Below are positions 55,438 through 63,689 of a DNA stretch of 64,000 bases, in pieces (within the stretch, counting starts at the first letter, position 1; the number at the start of each line of letters is the position of its first letter). Source of the stretch: Bradyrhizobium prioriisuperbiae (lineage in GTDB: Bacteria; Pseudomonadota; Alphaproteobacteria; Rhizobiales; Xanthobacteraceae); the NCBI RefSeq assembly GCF_032397745.1, contig NZ_CP135921.1, positions 992,001 through 1,056,000 on the forward strand, written 5' to 3'. The notes under the pieces are model-generated. The model had not been told where the DNA came from. It searched no databases and worked only from the letters and a program-made list of their open reading frames with translations. Position numbers and translations under genes: made by a program.

Positions 55438-56457
55438 TCAGGCACCGGCGCGTACGCTGGGCGACGCCGTTGCAACGTTGTCAAGAAACTGCCGTACGCT
55501 GTGCTGCCAGCTGAACGTCAGGGCGTGGGCGCGGCACCTGTCGCGGGGAATGCACAGAGCCTGGAGCGCGGCACGACGCAGATCCCGGTCAAGACAGCCG
55601 CATTCCGATTCGCCAATCACGTCGCGCGGCCCCATCACCGGAAATGCGGCGATCGGCAGTCCGCAAGCCAAGGCTTCAAGAAGCACGATCCCGAAGGTAT
55701 CGGTCAGGCTTGGAAACACGAACACGTCGGCCGATGCATAGACATCGGCCAGCGCCGCCCCGGTCCGCACGCCGAGAAAATGCACATCCGGGAATTTCGC
55801 AGTGAGAGCCCCGCGCAGCGGCCCGTCACCGACGACAACTTTCGACCCCGGCAGATCAAGCCGCAGGAAACTTTCGAGATTCTTTTCGACCGCGAGACGC
55901 CCGACAAACAGGAATACCGGGTTGGAAAACGCAAGCGGCCGATCGGGGCGAGGACAGAACACGTTGGCGTCGACGCCGCGCGTCCATGGCAGCAGATTGC
56001 GGAAACCATGCGCCTTCAGATCCCGTTCCAGCGTCGGTGAACTGACCATAGTCCCCATCCCGCCATTGTGAAACCGGCGCAGCACGGCATAGCTCCAGCT
56101 CAGCGGGACCGGAAACCGGGCTGCCAGATATTCGGGAAAGCGCGTGTGGTAGCTCGTCGTAAACGGGTAGCTTTCATCGCGGCAGACACGCCGCGTGATC
56201 CATCCAATCGGACCTTCGGTCGCGATGTGCACCGCATCGGGTCTCACGCGCGCGATCGCCCGCCTGACCGCGGCGGGCCGGGCCAGCGCAAGCCGAATTT
56301 CCCGGTATCCCGGCAACGGCATCGTCCGGAAGTCGTTCGGCGAGAGGAAGACCACCTCTGCGCCGAGCGACGGCGCCTCGCGGGCAAGGTGCTCCAGAGA
56401 GCGCACGACCCCGTTGATCTGCGGGTGCCAGGCGTCGGTCGCGATCAGCACACGCAT
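55438..56457 (-). CDS. agt: GT4 glycosyltransferase, Agt-like (glycolipid synthesis)
   Basis: 339 residues, a GT-B fold family 4 enzyme: MRVLIATDAWHPQINGVVRS at the N-terminus, EGPIGWITRR and TTSYHTRFPEYLAARFP, then VGRLAVEKN and DTFGIVLLEALACGLP. In Agrobacterium the related Agt adds glucose or glucuronic acid to diacylglycerol when phosphate is scarce. The start overlaps the plcP stop by one base (TGATG), matching the known plcP-agt pairing. The products would replace phospholipids. Sugar specificity is not visible. Confidence 0.85.
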   Translation of the reverse strand: MRVLIATDAWHPQINGVVRSLEHLAREAPSLGAEVVFLSPNDFRTMPLPGYREIRLALARPAAVRRAIARVRPDAVHIATEGPIGWITRRVCRDESYPFTTSYHTRFPEYLAARFPVPLSWSYAVLRRFHNGGMGTMVSSPTLERDLKAHGFRNLLPWTRGVDANVFCPRPDRPLAFSNPVFLFVGRLAVEKNLESFLRLDLPGSKVVVGDGPLRGALTAKFPDVHFLGVRTGAALADVYASADVFVFPSLTDTFGIVLLEALACGLPIAAFPVMGPRDVIGESECGCLDRDLRRAALQALCIPRDRCRAHALTFSWQHSVRQFLDNVATASPSVRAGA

Positions 56458-57593
56458 CAGGCGGCCGCCTCGGCCAGCGGCCGCTGCGTTTCGACTGGCG
56501 CCGGCCGCGACCGCGCGCCCATCCACTGGATCAGTTCGAATCGGCCATCGTAGTGCTCGACCACGCCGGAGCAGGATTCCACCCAATCGCCGGTGTTGAT
56601 GTAGCGCACCCCGAAATCGTCGTGCATGATCGCGTGGTGAATGTGGCCGCAGATCACACCCTGAACGTCGTAACGCTTCGCTTCGTCGGACAGCACCTCC
56701 TCGAAACAACCGATGTGATTGACGGCCCTCTTGACGCCCGATTTTGCCCACGCCGAGAACGACCAGTAGGCTAGCCCCAGTCGCCGTCGAATGCCGTTGA
56801 GGCCGGCGTTGGACATGAGCGCGGCTCGATAGGCCAGGTCGCCAACCAGAGCAAGCCAGCGGGCATGGCGCACCACCACATCGAAATGGTCTCCGTGAAT
56901 GATCAGATAATCGCGTCCGTCAATGCCGGTATGGATCGCGCGATCCACCACCTCCACGCCGCCGACATACGAAGCCGCATAGCTGCGGAGACATTCGTCG
57001 TGATTGCCGGCCACATAGACCAGGCGTTTGCCGCTGCGCGCCTGATGCACCAGTTCCAACACAACGTCATTGTGATCCTTCGGCCAATACCAGCCCGAAT
57101 TCAGGCGCCATCCGTCGATGATGTCGCCGACCAGGAATAGCGTTTCCGCGTCGTGACAACGCAGGAACTCGAGTAACCGCTCTGCCTGGCATCCTCTGGT
57201 TCCCAGATGTGCGTCGGAAATGAAGAGGGTTTTCACCTTGACGACATCGCTTTGCGGCGCCACGGATGCCTGCATTTGATCACCGCGGATTTGCTTTGAA
57301 TGTCCGCCCGCAGAGCGCTCTGGAGCGACCGTATCGCGCTTGAGCAGCATCGCCGCCATGACCGCGAAGCCGGCAACAGCCTGAGTCGCGTCGCGGCCGG
57401 CTCGCCGTCTGACGACGGAACGCTGCCAATAGATGGTCGCGACAAAAATCAGAAACGCGATCGCCGTGCCGCGACGATCCCCCGCGGTGACCGATGCTCC
57501 AAACTGGATACTGGAAACAAGGATGATCGCGGCCGTCGCGGTCTGCTCGATAACACCGACGTTGCGTTTAAGGCGGGACAACAGGACCCTCAT
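56457..57593 (-). CDS. plcP: PlcP-like phospholipase C (metallophosphoesterase) with an in-frame membrane extension
   Basis: The C-terminal ~270 residues, starting near MQASVAPQSDVVKVKTLFIS, are a calcineurin-type phosphoesterase with FISDAHLG, VGDIIDGWRLN, AGNHDECLR, IHGDHFDV and CGHIHHA. This is the layout of PlcP, which cleaves phosphatidylcholine and similar lipids to diacylglycerol under phosphate starvation. The frame is open for another 106 codons to an ATG at 57593 with GGAG at 5 nt, encoding two or three hydrophobic segments (AAIILVSSIQFGA, AIAFLIFVATIYW, AVAGFAVMAAMLL). Either the protein is fused, or translation restarts at the ATG at 57276 (weak GGTGA). The gene lies 14 nt after dedA. 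Confidence 0.85.
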   Translation of the reverse strand: MRVLLSRLKRNVGVIEQTATAAIILVSSIQFGASVTAGDRRGTAIAFLIFVATIYWQRSVVRRRAGRDATQAVAGFAVMAAMLLKRDTVAPERSAGGHSKQIRGDQMQASVAPQSDVVKVKTLFISDAHLGTRGCQAERLLEFLRCHDAETLFLVGDIIDGWRLNSGWYWPKDHNDVVLELVHQARSGKRLVYVAGNHDECLRSYAASYVGGVEVVDRAIHTGIDGRDYLIIHGDHFDVVVRHARWLALVGDLAYRAALMSNAGLNGIRRRLGLAYWSFSAWAKSGVKRAVNHIGCFEEVLSDEAKRYDVQGVICGHIHHAIMHDDFGVRYINTGDWVESCSGVVEHYDGRFELIQWMGARSRPAPVETQRPLAEAAA

Positions 57594-57607
57594 GCGAACT
57601 CCAGCTT

Positions 57608-58240
57608 TCAATGATGATTGCCTGCAATCGCGCGGGTCGACTGCGAGATGAATTTCCGCCAGAATCGAAGCCCGACCAGCAGTGCGAGCTCCGCGCCGAC
57701 GAGCGCCATCGCCACCCAGAAGCCGACGCCAACCGGATCGTGGCCGCTGTCGCGCAGTGCGTATCCCAGACTGAGGAACGGCATGTTCCAGATCAGCGTG
57801 CCCAGGGATGTCGCCGCCAGAAACGCCCACGGCTCGAGCCTGAGCACCCCGGCGGGCAGAGCCAGATACACGCGCGCGGTCGGCAACGTCTGGCCGATCA
57901 GCGTGACCCAGAAATGATTGTTGCGGTAGGCGTTGACCAACCGGGCATACAGCGACGGTCGAAGGAAGACATACTTTCCGAAACGCGCGACCAGATCCTC
58001 GATTCGCCGCGACCCCAGCATGCTGCCGAGACCGTACCAACCAAGAGCTCCGATGACGGAGCCGGCCGTGGTCGCCAGGATCGTCAGGATGAGCGTCACG
58101 CCATCGGGCACTGCCATGCCAAGACACATCAGCAGCACATAGGACGGGATCAGCGGCACGAACTTCTCGACGATGGCCAGACAGCCGATGCCGACGAGGC
58201 CGAAACTCAACAGGATCGTGATGGTGTTCGACGTTTCCAT
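57608..58240 (-). CDS. DedA family membrane protein
   Basis: 210 residues with about five hydrophobic segments and the DedA pattern (EKFVPLIPSYVLLMCLG, GSVIGALGWYGLG, GQTLPTARVYLALPAGV, IWNMPFLSLGYAL). Recent work links DedA proteins to moving polyprenyl or lipid carriers across the membrane. Between a PmtA-type and a PlcP-type gene with gaps of 6 and 14 nt, a role in lipid movement is plausible. GGTGAGGG precedes the ATG. Confidence 0.92.
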   Translation of the reverse strand: METSNTITILLSFGLVGIGCLAIVEKFVPLIPSYVLLMCLGMAVPDGVTLILTILATTAGSVIGALGWYGLGSMLGSRRIEDLVARFGKYVFLRPSLYARLVNAYRNNHFWVTLIGQTLPTARVYLALPAGVLRLEPWAFLAATSLGTLIWNMPFLSLGYALRDSGHDPVGVGFWVAMALVGAELALLVGLRFWRKFISQSTRAIAGNHH

Positions 58241-58246
58241 GCGCCC

Positions 58247-58828
58247 TCACCCCACCGCCGGCTTGCGCCGGGCAATGCGGTACACCGATGCCGGAGGCAC
58301 GTTGCGGAACGTCTGTCCTATGCGAACGGCTTCAAGATCAAGGCGCTCAAGGATCGCGTCCGGGACCGGGCAGCGCGGACCATAGGTGATCTGGTAGAAT
58401 GCAGCCCCGGGACGCAGATAATCGAACGCTGCCTTGAGAATTGCGAAGACCTTGGGGTGCGGCATCGTGAGCATCCCGAGCCCGCTGATCACTGCGCCAA
58501 CCGAAGCCTCCTCGAACAACTGGTATCTGCCGAGCCACGCCGCATCCATCCAGAGCACGCGGGCCCGCGGAAACCGCGTTTGCAGCAGCGGCAGGAAATC
58601 CGAACCGTATTCGACCAACGTCAGATCCTGCTCGCGCACCCCGCGCTCCAGCAGCGCGGTGGTGAAAGGCCCCGTTCCCGGACCAAGCTCGATGACAGGA
58701 CCGGTTCGCGCGCTGATCTCCTGGGTCATCAGGGCCGAAACAGCTGGCCCCGACGGCGCAACCGCCGCGACACCCAGCGGACTGCGCACCCAGGCAAAGA
58801 AGAACGGCAAGACGTCGGCGAGAGGCAT
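58247..58828 (-). CDS. Second PmtA-type SAM methyltransferase
   Basis: 193 residues, clearly paralogous to the protein at 53403: FFFAWVRSPLGVAAVAPSGP, motif I PVIELGPGTGPF (~44-55), LVEYGSDFLPLLQTRFPRAR, VISGLGMLTMPHPKVFAILK, and FRNVPPASVYRIARR. The frame is open upstream, but the ATG at 58828 starts the conserved region. It is first in the operon with dedA, plcP and agt, all with 14 nt or less between them, and divergent from a two-component system. Confidence 0.87.
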   Translation of the reverse strand: MPLADVLPFFFAWVRSPLGVAAVAPSGPAVSALMTQEISARTGPVIELGPGTGPFTTALLERGVREQDLTLVEYGSDFLPLLQTRFPRARVLWMDAAWLGRYQLFEEASVGAVISGLGMLTMPHPKVFAILKAAFDYLRPGAAFYQITYGPRCPVPDAILERLDLEAVRIGQTFRNVPPASVYRIARRKPAVG

Positions 58829-58843
58829 ATCGATTGGTCCCCG

Positions 58844-58850
58844 ATGACAG
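58844..58850 (-). promoter_or_regulatory. CTGTCAT, one half of a Pho box
   Basis: On the minus strand CTGTCAT lies 15 nt before the start of the methyltransferase-dedA-plcP-agt operon. It is a perfect match to one half of the rhizobial PhoB consensus, but the second half at 11-bp spacing is poor on either side. Weak evidence. Confidence 0.25.
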
Positions 58851-59036
58851 GAGCGGATCTGAGTTGCGAGCAGACACGGTGTCCCACGCGTAACTTGCGC
58901 GAAGTTGTCGTGAACGAGCGCCTCGCAGATAATAATCGTCCACTCGTCGGCGAGCGTCGCCGCAAGGCTGCCGCAATGAAGTGCGGATAGATCAATGAAG
59001 GCAAAACTGTGCACGACAGAAATGGGGAGACGATCG

Positions 59037-59711
59037 ATGCGGATATTGCTGGTGGAGGATCAGCCGGACATGGCCTCAGCGCTGCGGGTCGCCCTCACCC
59101 ACCACGACATGATCATCGACCACGCCCCCGATCTGTCCGAGGCGGAAATCATCGCTGCAGACGGCAATTATGATGCCGTTGTGCTCGACCGCCGGCTGCC
59201 GGACGGCGACGGCCTGTCCATCATTCCCAAGCTGCGCGCCAGCGGCAATACCGTGCCGATCCTGGTGCTCACTGCGCGCGGCGATCTGGAAGATCGAATC
59301 GCCGGCCTCAACAGCGGCGCCGACGATTACCTCGCGAAGCCATTTTCCTTCGAGGAATTGCTGGCCAGGCTGCGCGCCATCTTGCGCCGCCCGGCCAGTG
59401 TCCAATCCGACATCGTCCGGATCGGACGTCTCTCATTCGACCTGACCCATCGCGAAGCCAGCGTCGATGGCAAGCCTCTGGAATTCCCGCGCCGCGAATT
59501 GCTGGTGCTGGAAACGCTGATACGCCGCATGGGGCGCATGGTGCAGCGCTCATCCATGATGGAAGCGGTCTATGGCATCGACGACGACGTCCAGCCCAAC
59601 GCCCTGGACACGCATGTCTCGCGGTTGCGTCGCAAGCTTGCGGAGGCTGAAGCCGGCGTGACCATCAATGGCGTCCGCGGGCTCGGATATCTGTTGCGTG
59701 AAACACCGTGA
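59037..59711 (+). CDS. OmpR family response regulator
   Basis: 224 residues. Receiver (MRILLVEDQPDMASALRVAL, phospho-Asp in VVLDRRLPDG, Lys in YLAKPFS) and C-terminal winged helix (ELLVLETLIRR, DTHVSRLRRKL, GVRGLGYLL). The ATG at 59037 has GGGGAGA upstream, and the frame starts 14 codons earlier. The stop overlaps the kinase GTG (GTGA). Divergent from the lipid operon by ~208 nt, so that operon is a natural target. Confidence 0.95.
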   Translation: MRILLVEDQPDMASALRVALTHHDMIIDHAPDLSEAEIIAADGNYDAVVLDRRLPDGDGLSIIPKLRASGNTVPILVLTARGDLEDRIAGLNSGADDYLAKPFSFEELLARLRAILRRPASVQSDIVRIGRLSFDLTHREASVDGKPLEFPRRELLVLETLIRRMGRMVQRSSMMEAVYGIDDDVQPNALDTHVSRLRRKLAEAEAGVTINGVRGLGYLLRETP

Positions 59712-61114
59712 GCTTGCTGCAACCGCGCTCGCTGAAGTGGCGCCTCGTCGGACGACTGGCAAGCCTGCAGGCGATCATTCTGACGCTGCTCATTCTGCTG
59801 GTTATCCTGATTGCAGCGGGGTTGTGGCGAAGCGGCTTGCTGGTCGATGATTATGAGGGCAGCACCCTTGATGTTCTCAGAGACGCAATCGAGCGCGATG
59901 CAGGAGGCGGGCTGGCCCTGCGCCAGACACCAGAGCTTTCGAGCCTGCGATCGGAGTTCTCCGATCTCTGGTTCGTGATCCGGGACCAGCAAGGACATCA
60001 TCTGTCGGAAGGCGCGGTACCGCCGGACTTTGTGCCGATCGCAGCGGCGCTCGACCACATCAGCGACGCCCGGCTCGGGTGGAAGGCGGGAGAAGCTTCG
60101 CCACCCGCCGGGCTTGTCAAATGGGTCGATACCGCCGCAGGGAAGGTCCAGATCCTGACCGGCACACAAGGGCGGATGTCTGTGCGCAAGGTCATCGCCA
60201 CCGCGCCGCTGCTGTTTCTCAATGTGATTCTGCCGATCGTCGTGTTGATGACCCTTGCTACTCTGGTCGCGACACCATTCGTTGTTCGCCGGACCTTGGC
60301 GGGGCTTGGGCAAACCGCGGCGCAGGCGGAGCGGATCGATATCGACCGGCGTGGCGTGCAATTGTCGATCGAACAGGTTCCGGTCGAAATCGTCCCCCTG
60401 GTCAAGGCGATCAATGACGCCCTCGCTCGGCTCGATAAGGGCTATGAGCGCCACAAGCGCTTTCTGGCCGATGCAGCGCACGAGCTTCGGACACCGATCG
60501 CCATTCTGTCGACCCGTGTCGCCTCACTTCAACCGGGGCCCGAGAAAACGCGCCTGCTGGAAGACGCCACCCGTCTGTCGGTCATGACCGGCCAACTTCT
60601 CGACCTGCAGCGCCTCGAGCAGAAAACCGACCAGTTCGTTCCGATCGATCTCGTCGGCATCGCACGGCGGGTCGTCCTTGACCTTGCTCCCCTGGCCTTC
60701 GCCGCGGGCTACGAGATGTCCTTCGAACCGGGCGATGAGGAGATTGTCGTGAATGGCGACCAGATGTCGCTGGAACGCGCGTTGACCAATCTCGTTCAGA
60801 ACGCCATCGATCATGGCGGTCGCCGCGGCACGATCTCGGTTCGCGTGGAGCACGCCGGTTCGATCGAGGTTTGCGACGAAGGCGACGGCATTCCGCTCGA
60901 ACAACGCGAACAGGTGTTCGAGCCCTTCTATCGGCTTCATCAGGGCGGCCAGGGTGCGGGTCTCGGCCTTGATCTCGTGCAGAAGATCATGCACGTGCAT
61001 ACCGGCACTATCGAGGTCCGCAGCGGCCCCTCTGGGGGCGCCTGCCTGAAAATGATATTCCCGCGGCGCTCAGCGCCACCGGTCACAGCTCCACACCAGC
61101 CCACACCGGTATGA
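59708..61114 (+). CDS. Sensor histidine kinase
   Basis: 468 residues from a GTG start. Two membrane helices (AIILTLLILLVILIAAGL near 21-40 and LLFLNVILPIVVLMTLATLV near 165-190) enclose a periplasmic sensor of ~125 residues. Then HAMP-like linker, H-box FLADAAHELRTPIA, N-box NLVQNAIDHGG, G-boxes DEGDGIPLEQ and GAGLGLDLV. Translationally coupled to the regulator. The stimulus is unknown; envelope or phosphate stress is a guess from the context. Confidence 0.95.
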   Translation: MSLLQPRSLKWRLVGRLASLQAIILTLLILLVILIAAGLWRSGLLVDDYEGSTLDVLRDAIERDAGGGLALRQTPELSSLRSEFSDLWFVIRDQQGHHLSEGAVPPDFVPIAAALDHISDARLGWKAGEASPPAGLVKWVDTAAGKVQILTGTQGRMSVRKVIATAPLLFLNVILPIVVLMTLATLVATPFVVRRTLAGLGQTAAQAERIDIDRRGVQLSIEQVPVEIVPLVKAINDALARLDKGYERHKRFLADAAHELRTPIAILSTRVASLQPGPEKTRLLEDATRLSVMTGQLLDLQRLEQKTDQFVPIDLVGIARRVVLDLAPLAFAAGYEMSFEPGDEEIVVNGDQMSLERALTNLVQNAIDHGGRRGTISVRVEHAGSIEVCDEGDGIPLEQREQVFEPFYRLHQGGQGAGLGLDLVQKIMHVHTGTIEVRSGPSGGACLKMIFPRRSAPPVTAPHQPTPV

Positions 61115-61130
61115 ATGCGATGGCACGCTC

Positions 61131-61262
61131 ATGAAAATCAAACGGATCGCCCTGCTGTGTCTGCTGATGGCTTTGGCTTTCATAGGCCTGCCACCGCCCA
61201 GCATAACGCGGATCAAGCCCAACCAGCAGCAACAGGAACAGACGCTGGAGAAGACAAGCTAG
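61131..61262 (+). CDS. Possible 43-residue secreted or membrane peptide
   Basis: ATG frame encoding MKIKRIALLCLLMALAFIGL then a short polar Gln-rich tail. The basic start and hydrophobic stretch look like a signal peptide, 16 nt after the kinase stop. There is no SD, so it may be chance. Listed as a candidate only. Confidence 0.25.
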   Translation: MKIKRIALLCLLMALAFIGLPPPSITRIKPNQQQQEQTLEKTS

Positions 61263-61402
61263 TGTCCACACGCTGAGGAGCCGCCAATCCGGCTGGGTCG
61301 CCGGCCAGACCCTTGCGTCCGGCCTGGTCATGGAAGCGATTGCGGAACCCGGTGAATCCACCCGACCCGTCCACGGTAATGTGACAAAGAGACGGGAATG
61401 AA

Positions 61403-61477
<75 letters not shown>

Positions 61478-61611
61478 GGAACCGCAAATTGGGGTTGCGT
61501 CCCTATATCGGCTCAAGCCGGCGCAGGCAAGGACGCCCTGGAGCTTTTTCCGTTCCGATTTTGAGGCCTTTTGGGCCTGTTCCGGCAATGTTTCGCGGAA
61601 AACCGCCCCGA

Positions 61612-61983
61612 TCAGGCCGCCAGCATCTTGTTCACTTCGCTCACCAGCTCGCGCAGGTGGACCGGCTTCGACAGCACCTTGGCGTTTTTCGGGGCTTCCG
61701 AATCGGAATTCAGCGCCACCGCGGCAAAACCCGTGATGAACATGATCTTGATGTCCGGATCGAGCTCCGAGGCGCGCCGCGCCAGTTCGATCCCGTCCAT
61801 TTCCGGCATCACGATGTCGGTTAGAAGCATTTCAAAAGGCTCTTCGCGCAGCCTCTGGTAGGCTGACAGGCCGTTGTCGTAGGACGAGACCTGAAAACCC
61901 GCGTTTTCCAGGGCCTTGACCAAAAACCGGCGCATATCGTTGTCATCTTCGGCGAGGAGAATCTTGTGCATGGCGCTGGTCAT
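61612..61983 (-). CDS. cpdR: CpdR-type single-domain response regulator
   Basis: 123 residues, receiver only: MHKILLAEDDNDMRRFLVKA, phospho-Asp in LLTDIVMPEMDG, Thr in FITGFAA and Lys in LSKPVHLREL. In alphaproteobacteria CpdR localises ClpXP and triggers cell-cycle proteolysis when unphosphorylated. Location next to an N-formylglutamate amidohydrolase gene is conserved. Start could be the ATG at 61983 or 61971 (119 residues); neither has a clear SD. Confidence 0.92.
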   Translation of the reverse strand: MTSAMHKILLAEDDNDMRRFLVKALENAGFQVSSYDNGLSAYQRLREEPFEMLLTDIVMPEMDGIELARRASELDPDIKIMFITGFAAVALNSDSEAPKNAKVLSKPVHLRELVSEVNKMLAA

Positions 61984-62207
61984 GGGATCCCGAAAAGAGT
62001 TCGATTCACTCGCTCTATTAGCCAGCCAGACGGTAAATTTCGGGTGAAGGTAACGCTTCGGCAAGTGGCGGGACAGCAAACAATCGCCGCTGTTCCGAAT
62101 AAAACATGCAACTTTCTCGCCGAAATATGCTGTCATCGGCTCAGCGGAGGGTTCGAAGAATCCCCAACGAATGTGGAAACGAGCAAGCACGAGAGCGGCG
62201 CAGCGTC

Positions 62208-63095
62208 ATGACCCGGCTTGACGACGAACTGTCGTCCCCCTTCGAGATCGTCGAGCCCGCAAGCTGGCGGGCACCGATCATTTTCAATTCGCCGCACTCC
62301 GGCGCCGTGTATCCGCGCGAGTTCCTGAGCGCCTCGCGAATCGATCTTGTTGCGCTGCGGCGCTCGGAAGATTCGTTCATGGACGACATGATCGAAAATC
62401 TGAGCGGGGACGGTTTCGCCGTGGTGCGCGTGAATTTTCCGCGCTCCTATGTGGACGTCAACCGTGAACCCTACGAGCTCGATCCGCGCATGTTCAATGG
62501 ACGGCTGCCGAGCTTCGCCAACACCCGCTCGATGCGGGTCGCGGGCGGCCTCGGCACCATCCCGCGTGTGGTCGGCGACGGGCAGGAGATCTACCGGGAA
62601 CGCCTGAGTGTCGAGGACGGCCTGAGCCGGATCGAAGCGCTGTACAAGCCCTATCACCGCGCGCTGCGCCGGCTGATCGGCAAGGTGCATGAAACCTTCG
62701 GCACGGCGATCCTGGTCGATTGCCATTCGATGCCGTCGGTCGGCATCTCGCGCGACGAACCCCGCCGCCCGGATGTGGTGATCGGCGATCGTTACGGCAC
62801 CAGTTGCGCCTCCCAGCTCCCCAATGTGGTGGAGGATACGCTGGTGGCGCTCGGTTATTCTGTCGGGCGCAACAAGCCCTATGCGGGCGGCTTCATCACC
62901 GAGCACTACGGCAATCCGGCAAGCGGGCTGCACACCATCCAGATCGAACTCAATCGCGCGATCTACATGGATGAGCGCAAGCGCGAACGCAGCGAACGCT
63001 TCGCCCAGGTCGCCGCTGACTTCACCACACTGGCCCATGCTCTTGCCGCCGTGCCGATCGGCAATCTCGGACCGTTCGAAGCCGCAGCCGAATAA
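62208..63095 (+). CDS. N-formylglutamate amidohydrolase family protein
   Basis: 295 residues. The HutG2-like zinc hydrolase blocks are IIFNSPHSGAVYPREFL, FPRSYVDVNREPYELDPRMF, and VDCHSMPS, with GGFITEHYGNPASGLHTIQI near the end. It releases formate from N-formylglutamate in histidine degradation or hydrolyses similar amides. No other hut genes are here. The ATG at 62208 is preferred, although the frame is open for 34 more codons upstream. Divergent from cpdR. Confidence 0.92.
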   Translation: MTRLDDELSSPFEIVEPASWRAPIIFNSPHSGAVYPREFLSASRIDLVALRRSEDSFMDDMIENLSGDGFAVVRVNFPRSYVDVNREPYELDPRMFNGRLPSFANTRSMRVAGGLGTIPRVVGDGQEIYRERLSVEDGLSRIEALYKPYHRALRRLIGKVHETFGTAILVDCHSMPSVGISRDEPRRPDVVIGDRYGTSCASQLPNVVEDTLVALGYSVGRNKPYAGGFITEHYGNPASGLHTIQIELNRAIYMDERKRERSERFAQVAADFTTLAHALAAVPIGNLGPFEAAAE

Positions 63096-63163
63096 CGGCG
63101 CCGCCTGCGCTGCGATCACACATCAAGCTCACACGCGAGAGCGTCGAGCAAAATCAAGACAAG

Positions 63164-63251
63164 AAAAAAGGGCCACCTGCGAAAGCAAGCGGCCCAAGTC
63201 TAGGGAGGAAACGCCCAAGGAGGGCAGCGATAACGCGAAGCGCTATCGCAC
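63164..63251 (-). ncRNA. suhB/MmgR-type small RNA
   Basis: Read on the minus strand: a 10-bp hairpin (GCGATAGCGC/GCGTTATCGC, one G-U pair), then a short stem GCCC/GGGC whose loop contains CTCCTT, the single-stranded block GTTTCCTCCCTAGACTT, and a terminator. The terminator stem is GGGCCGCTTGC with GCAGGTGGCCC (wobble pairs), TTTC loop and six Ts. CCTCC motifs can pair with ribosome binding sites. The layout and its place before a SuhB-like phosphatase gene match the alphaproteobacterial suhB RNA motif, studied as MmgR in Sinorhizobium. About 88 nt. Confidence 0.75.
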
Positions 63252-63257
63252 CGCAAC

Positions 63258-63286
63258 AATATGCAGCTGCGACGCACAAAACGCAA
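63258..63286 (-). promoter_or_regulatory. Sigma-70-type promoter of the small RNA
   Basis: On the minus strand TTGCGT (63281-63286), a 17-bp spacer and CATATT (63258-63263). The predicted start, about 7 nt further, coincides with the beginning of the first RNA hairpin. Confidence 0.6.
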
Positions 63287-63689
63287 GTGTAATCGAAAGA
63301 TTACTTATGCTTTGTCCGCATATCTGATCTGTTGCGACGGCAACTAATGTCATAAATGTCTTCAAGTAATTTCAAATACTTATCCCGGAACCGCTCTCGC
63401 CATGGGATGCAAAATCGGCAGAAGCGGCCGCCAAGAAATGAATTTTAATATCAATCCTTAGTGCTCGCGACTTCAAAGATGTGAATTCTTCCTCCCGATA
63501 TCGCGGTGTGCAGCTTCATATCTTGGGATGAAATCTGCACACAGGTCGGCATGCACGCTGGTCTTTTCCGCGATCCCCCAACCACCCCACGATCAAATCC
63601 TAAAGAACGTGGTGCCGGCAGTTGCCCGACAGCGCGGGGTGGGATACGGCCAAGCCCTGTGCGCCCGTTCGTAACGTCGAGGATGACAC
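63287..63689. other. Intergenic region before the HisN-type gene
   Basis: 403 nt, AT-richer than its surroundings, with no supported gene. It contains the presumed promoter of the HisN-type gene and GAGGATG near its GTG start. Confidence 0.35.

Noticed and set aside
57591..58250. Extension of the PlcP frame through the whole dedA region
   Set aside because: The frame is open but encodes Arg/Gly-rich nonsense antiphase to the clear DedA protein. Only the part from 57593 is plausible.
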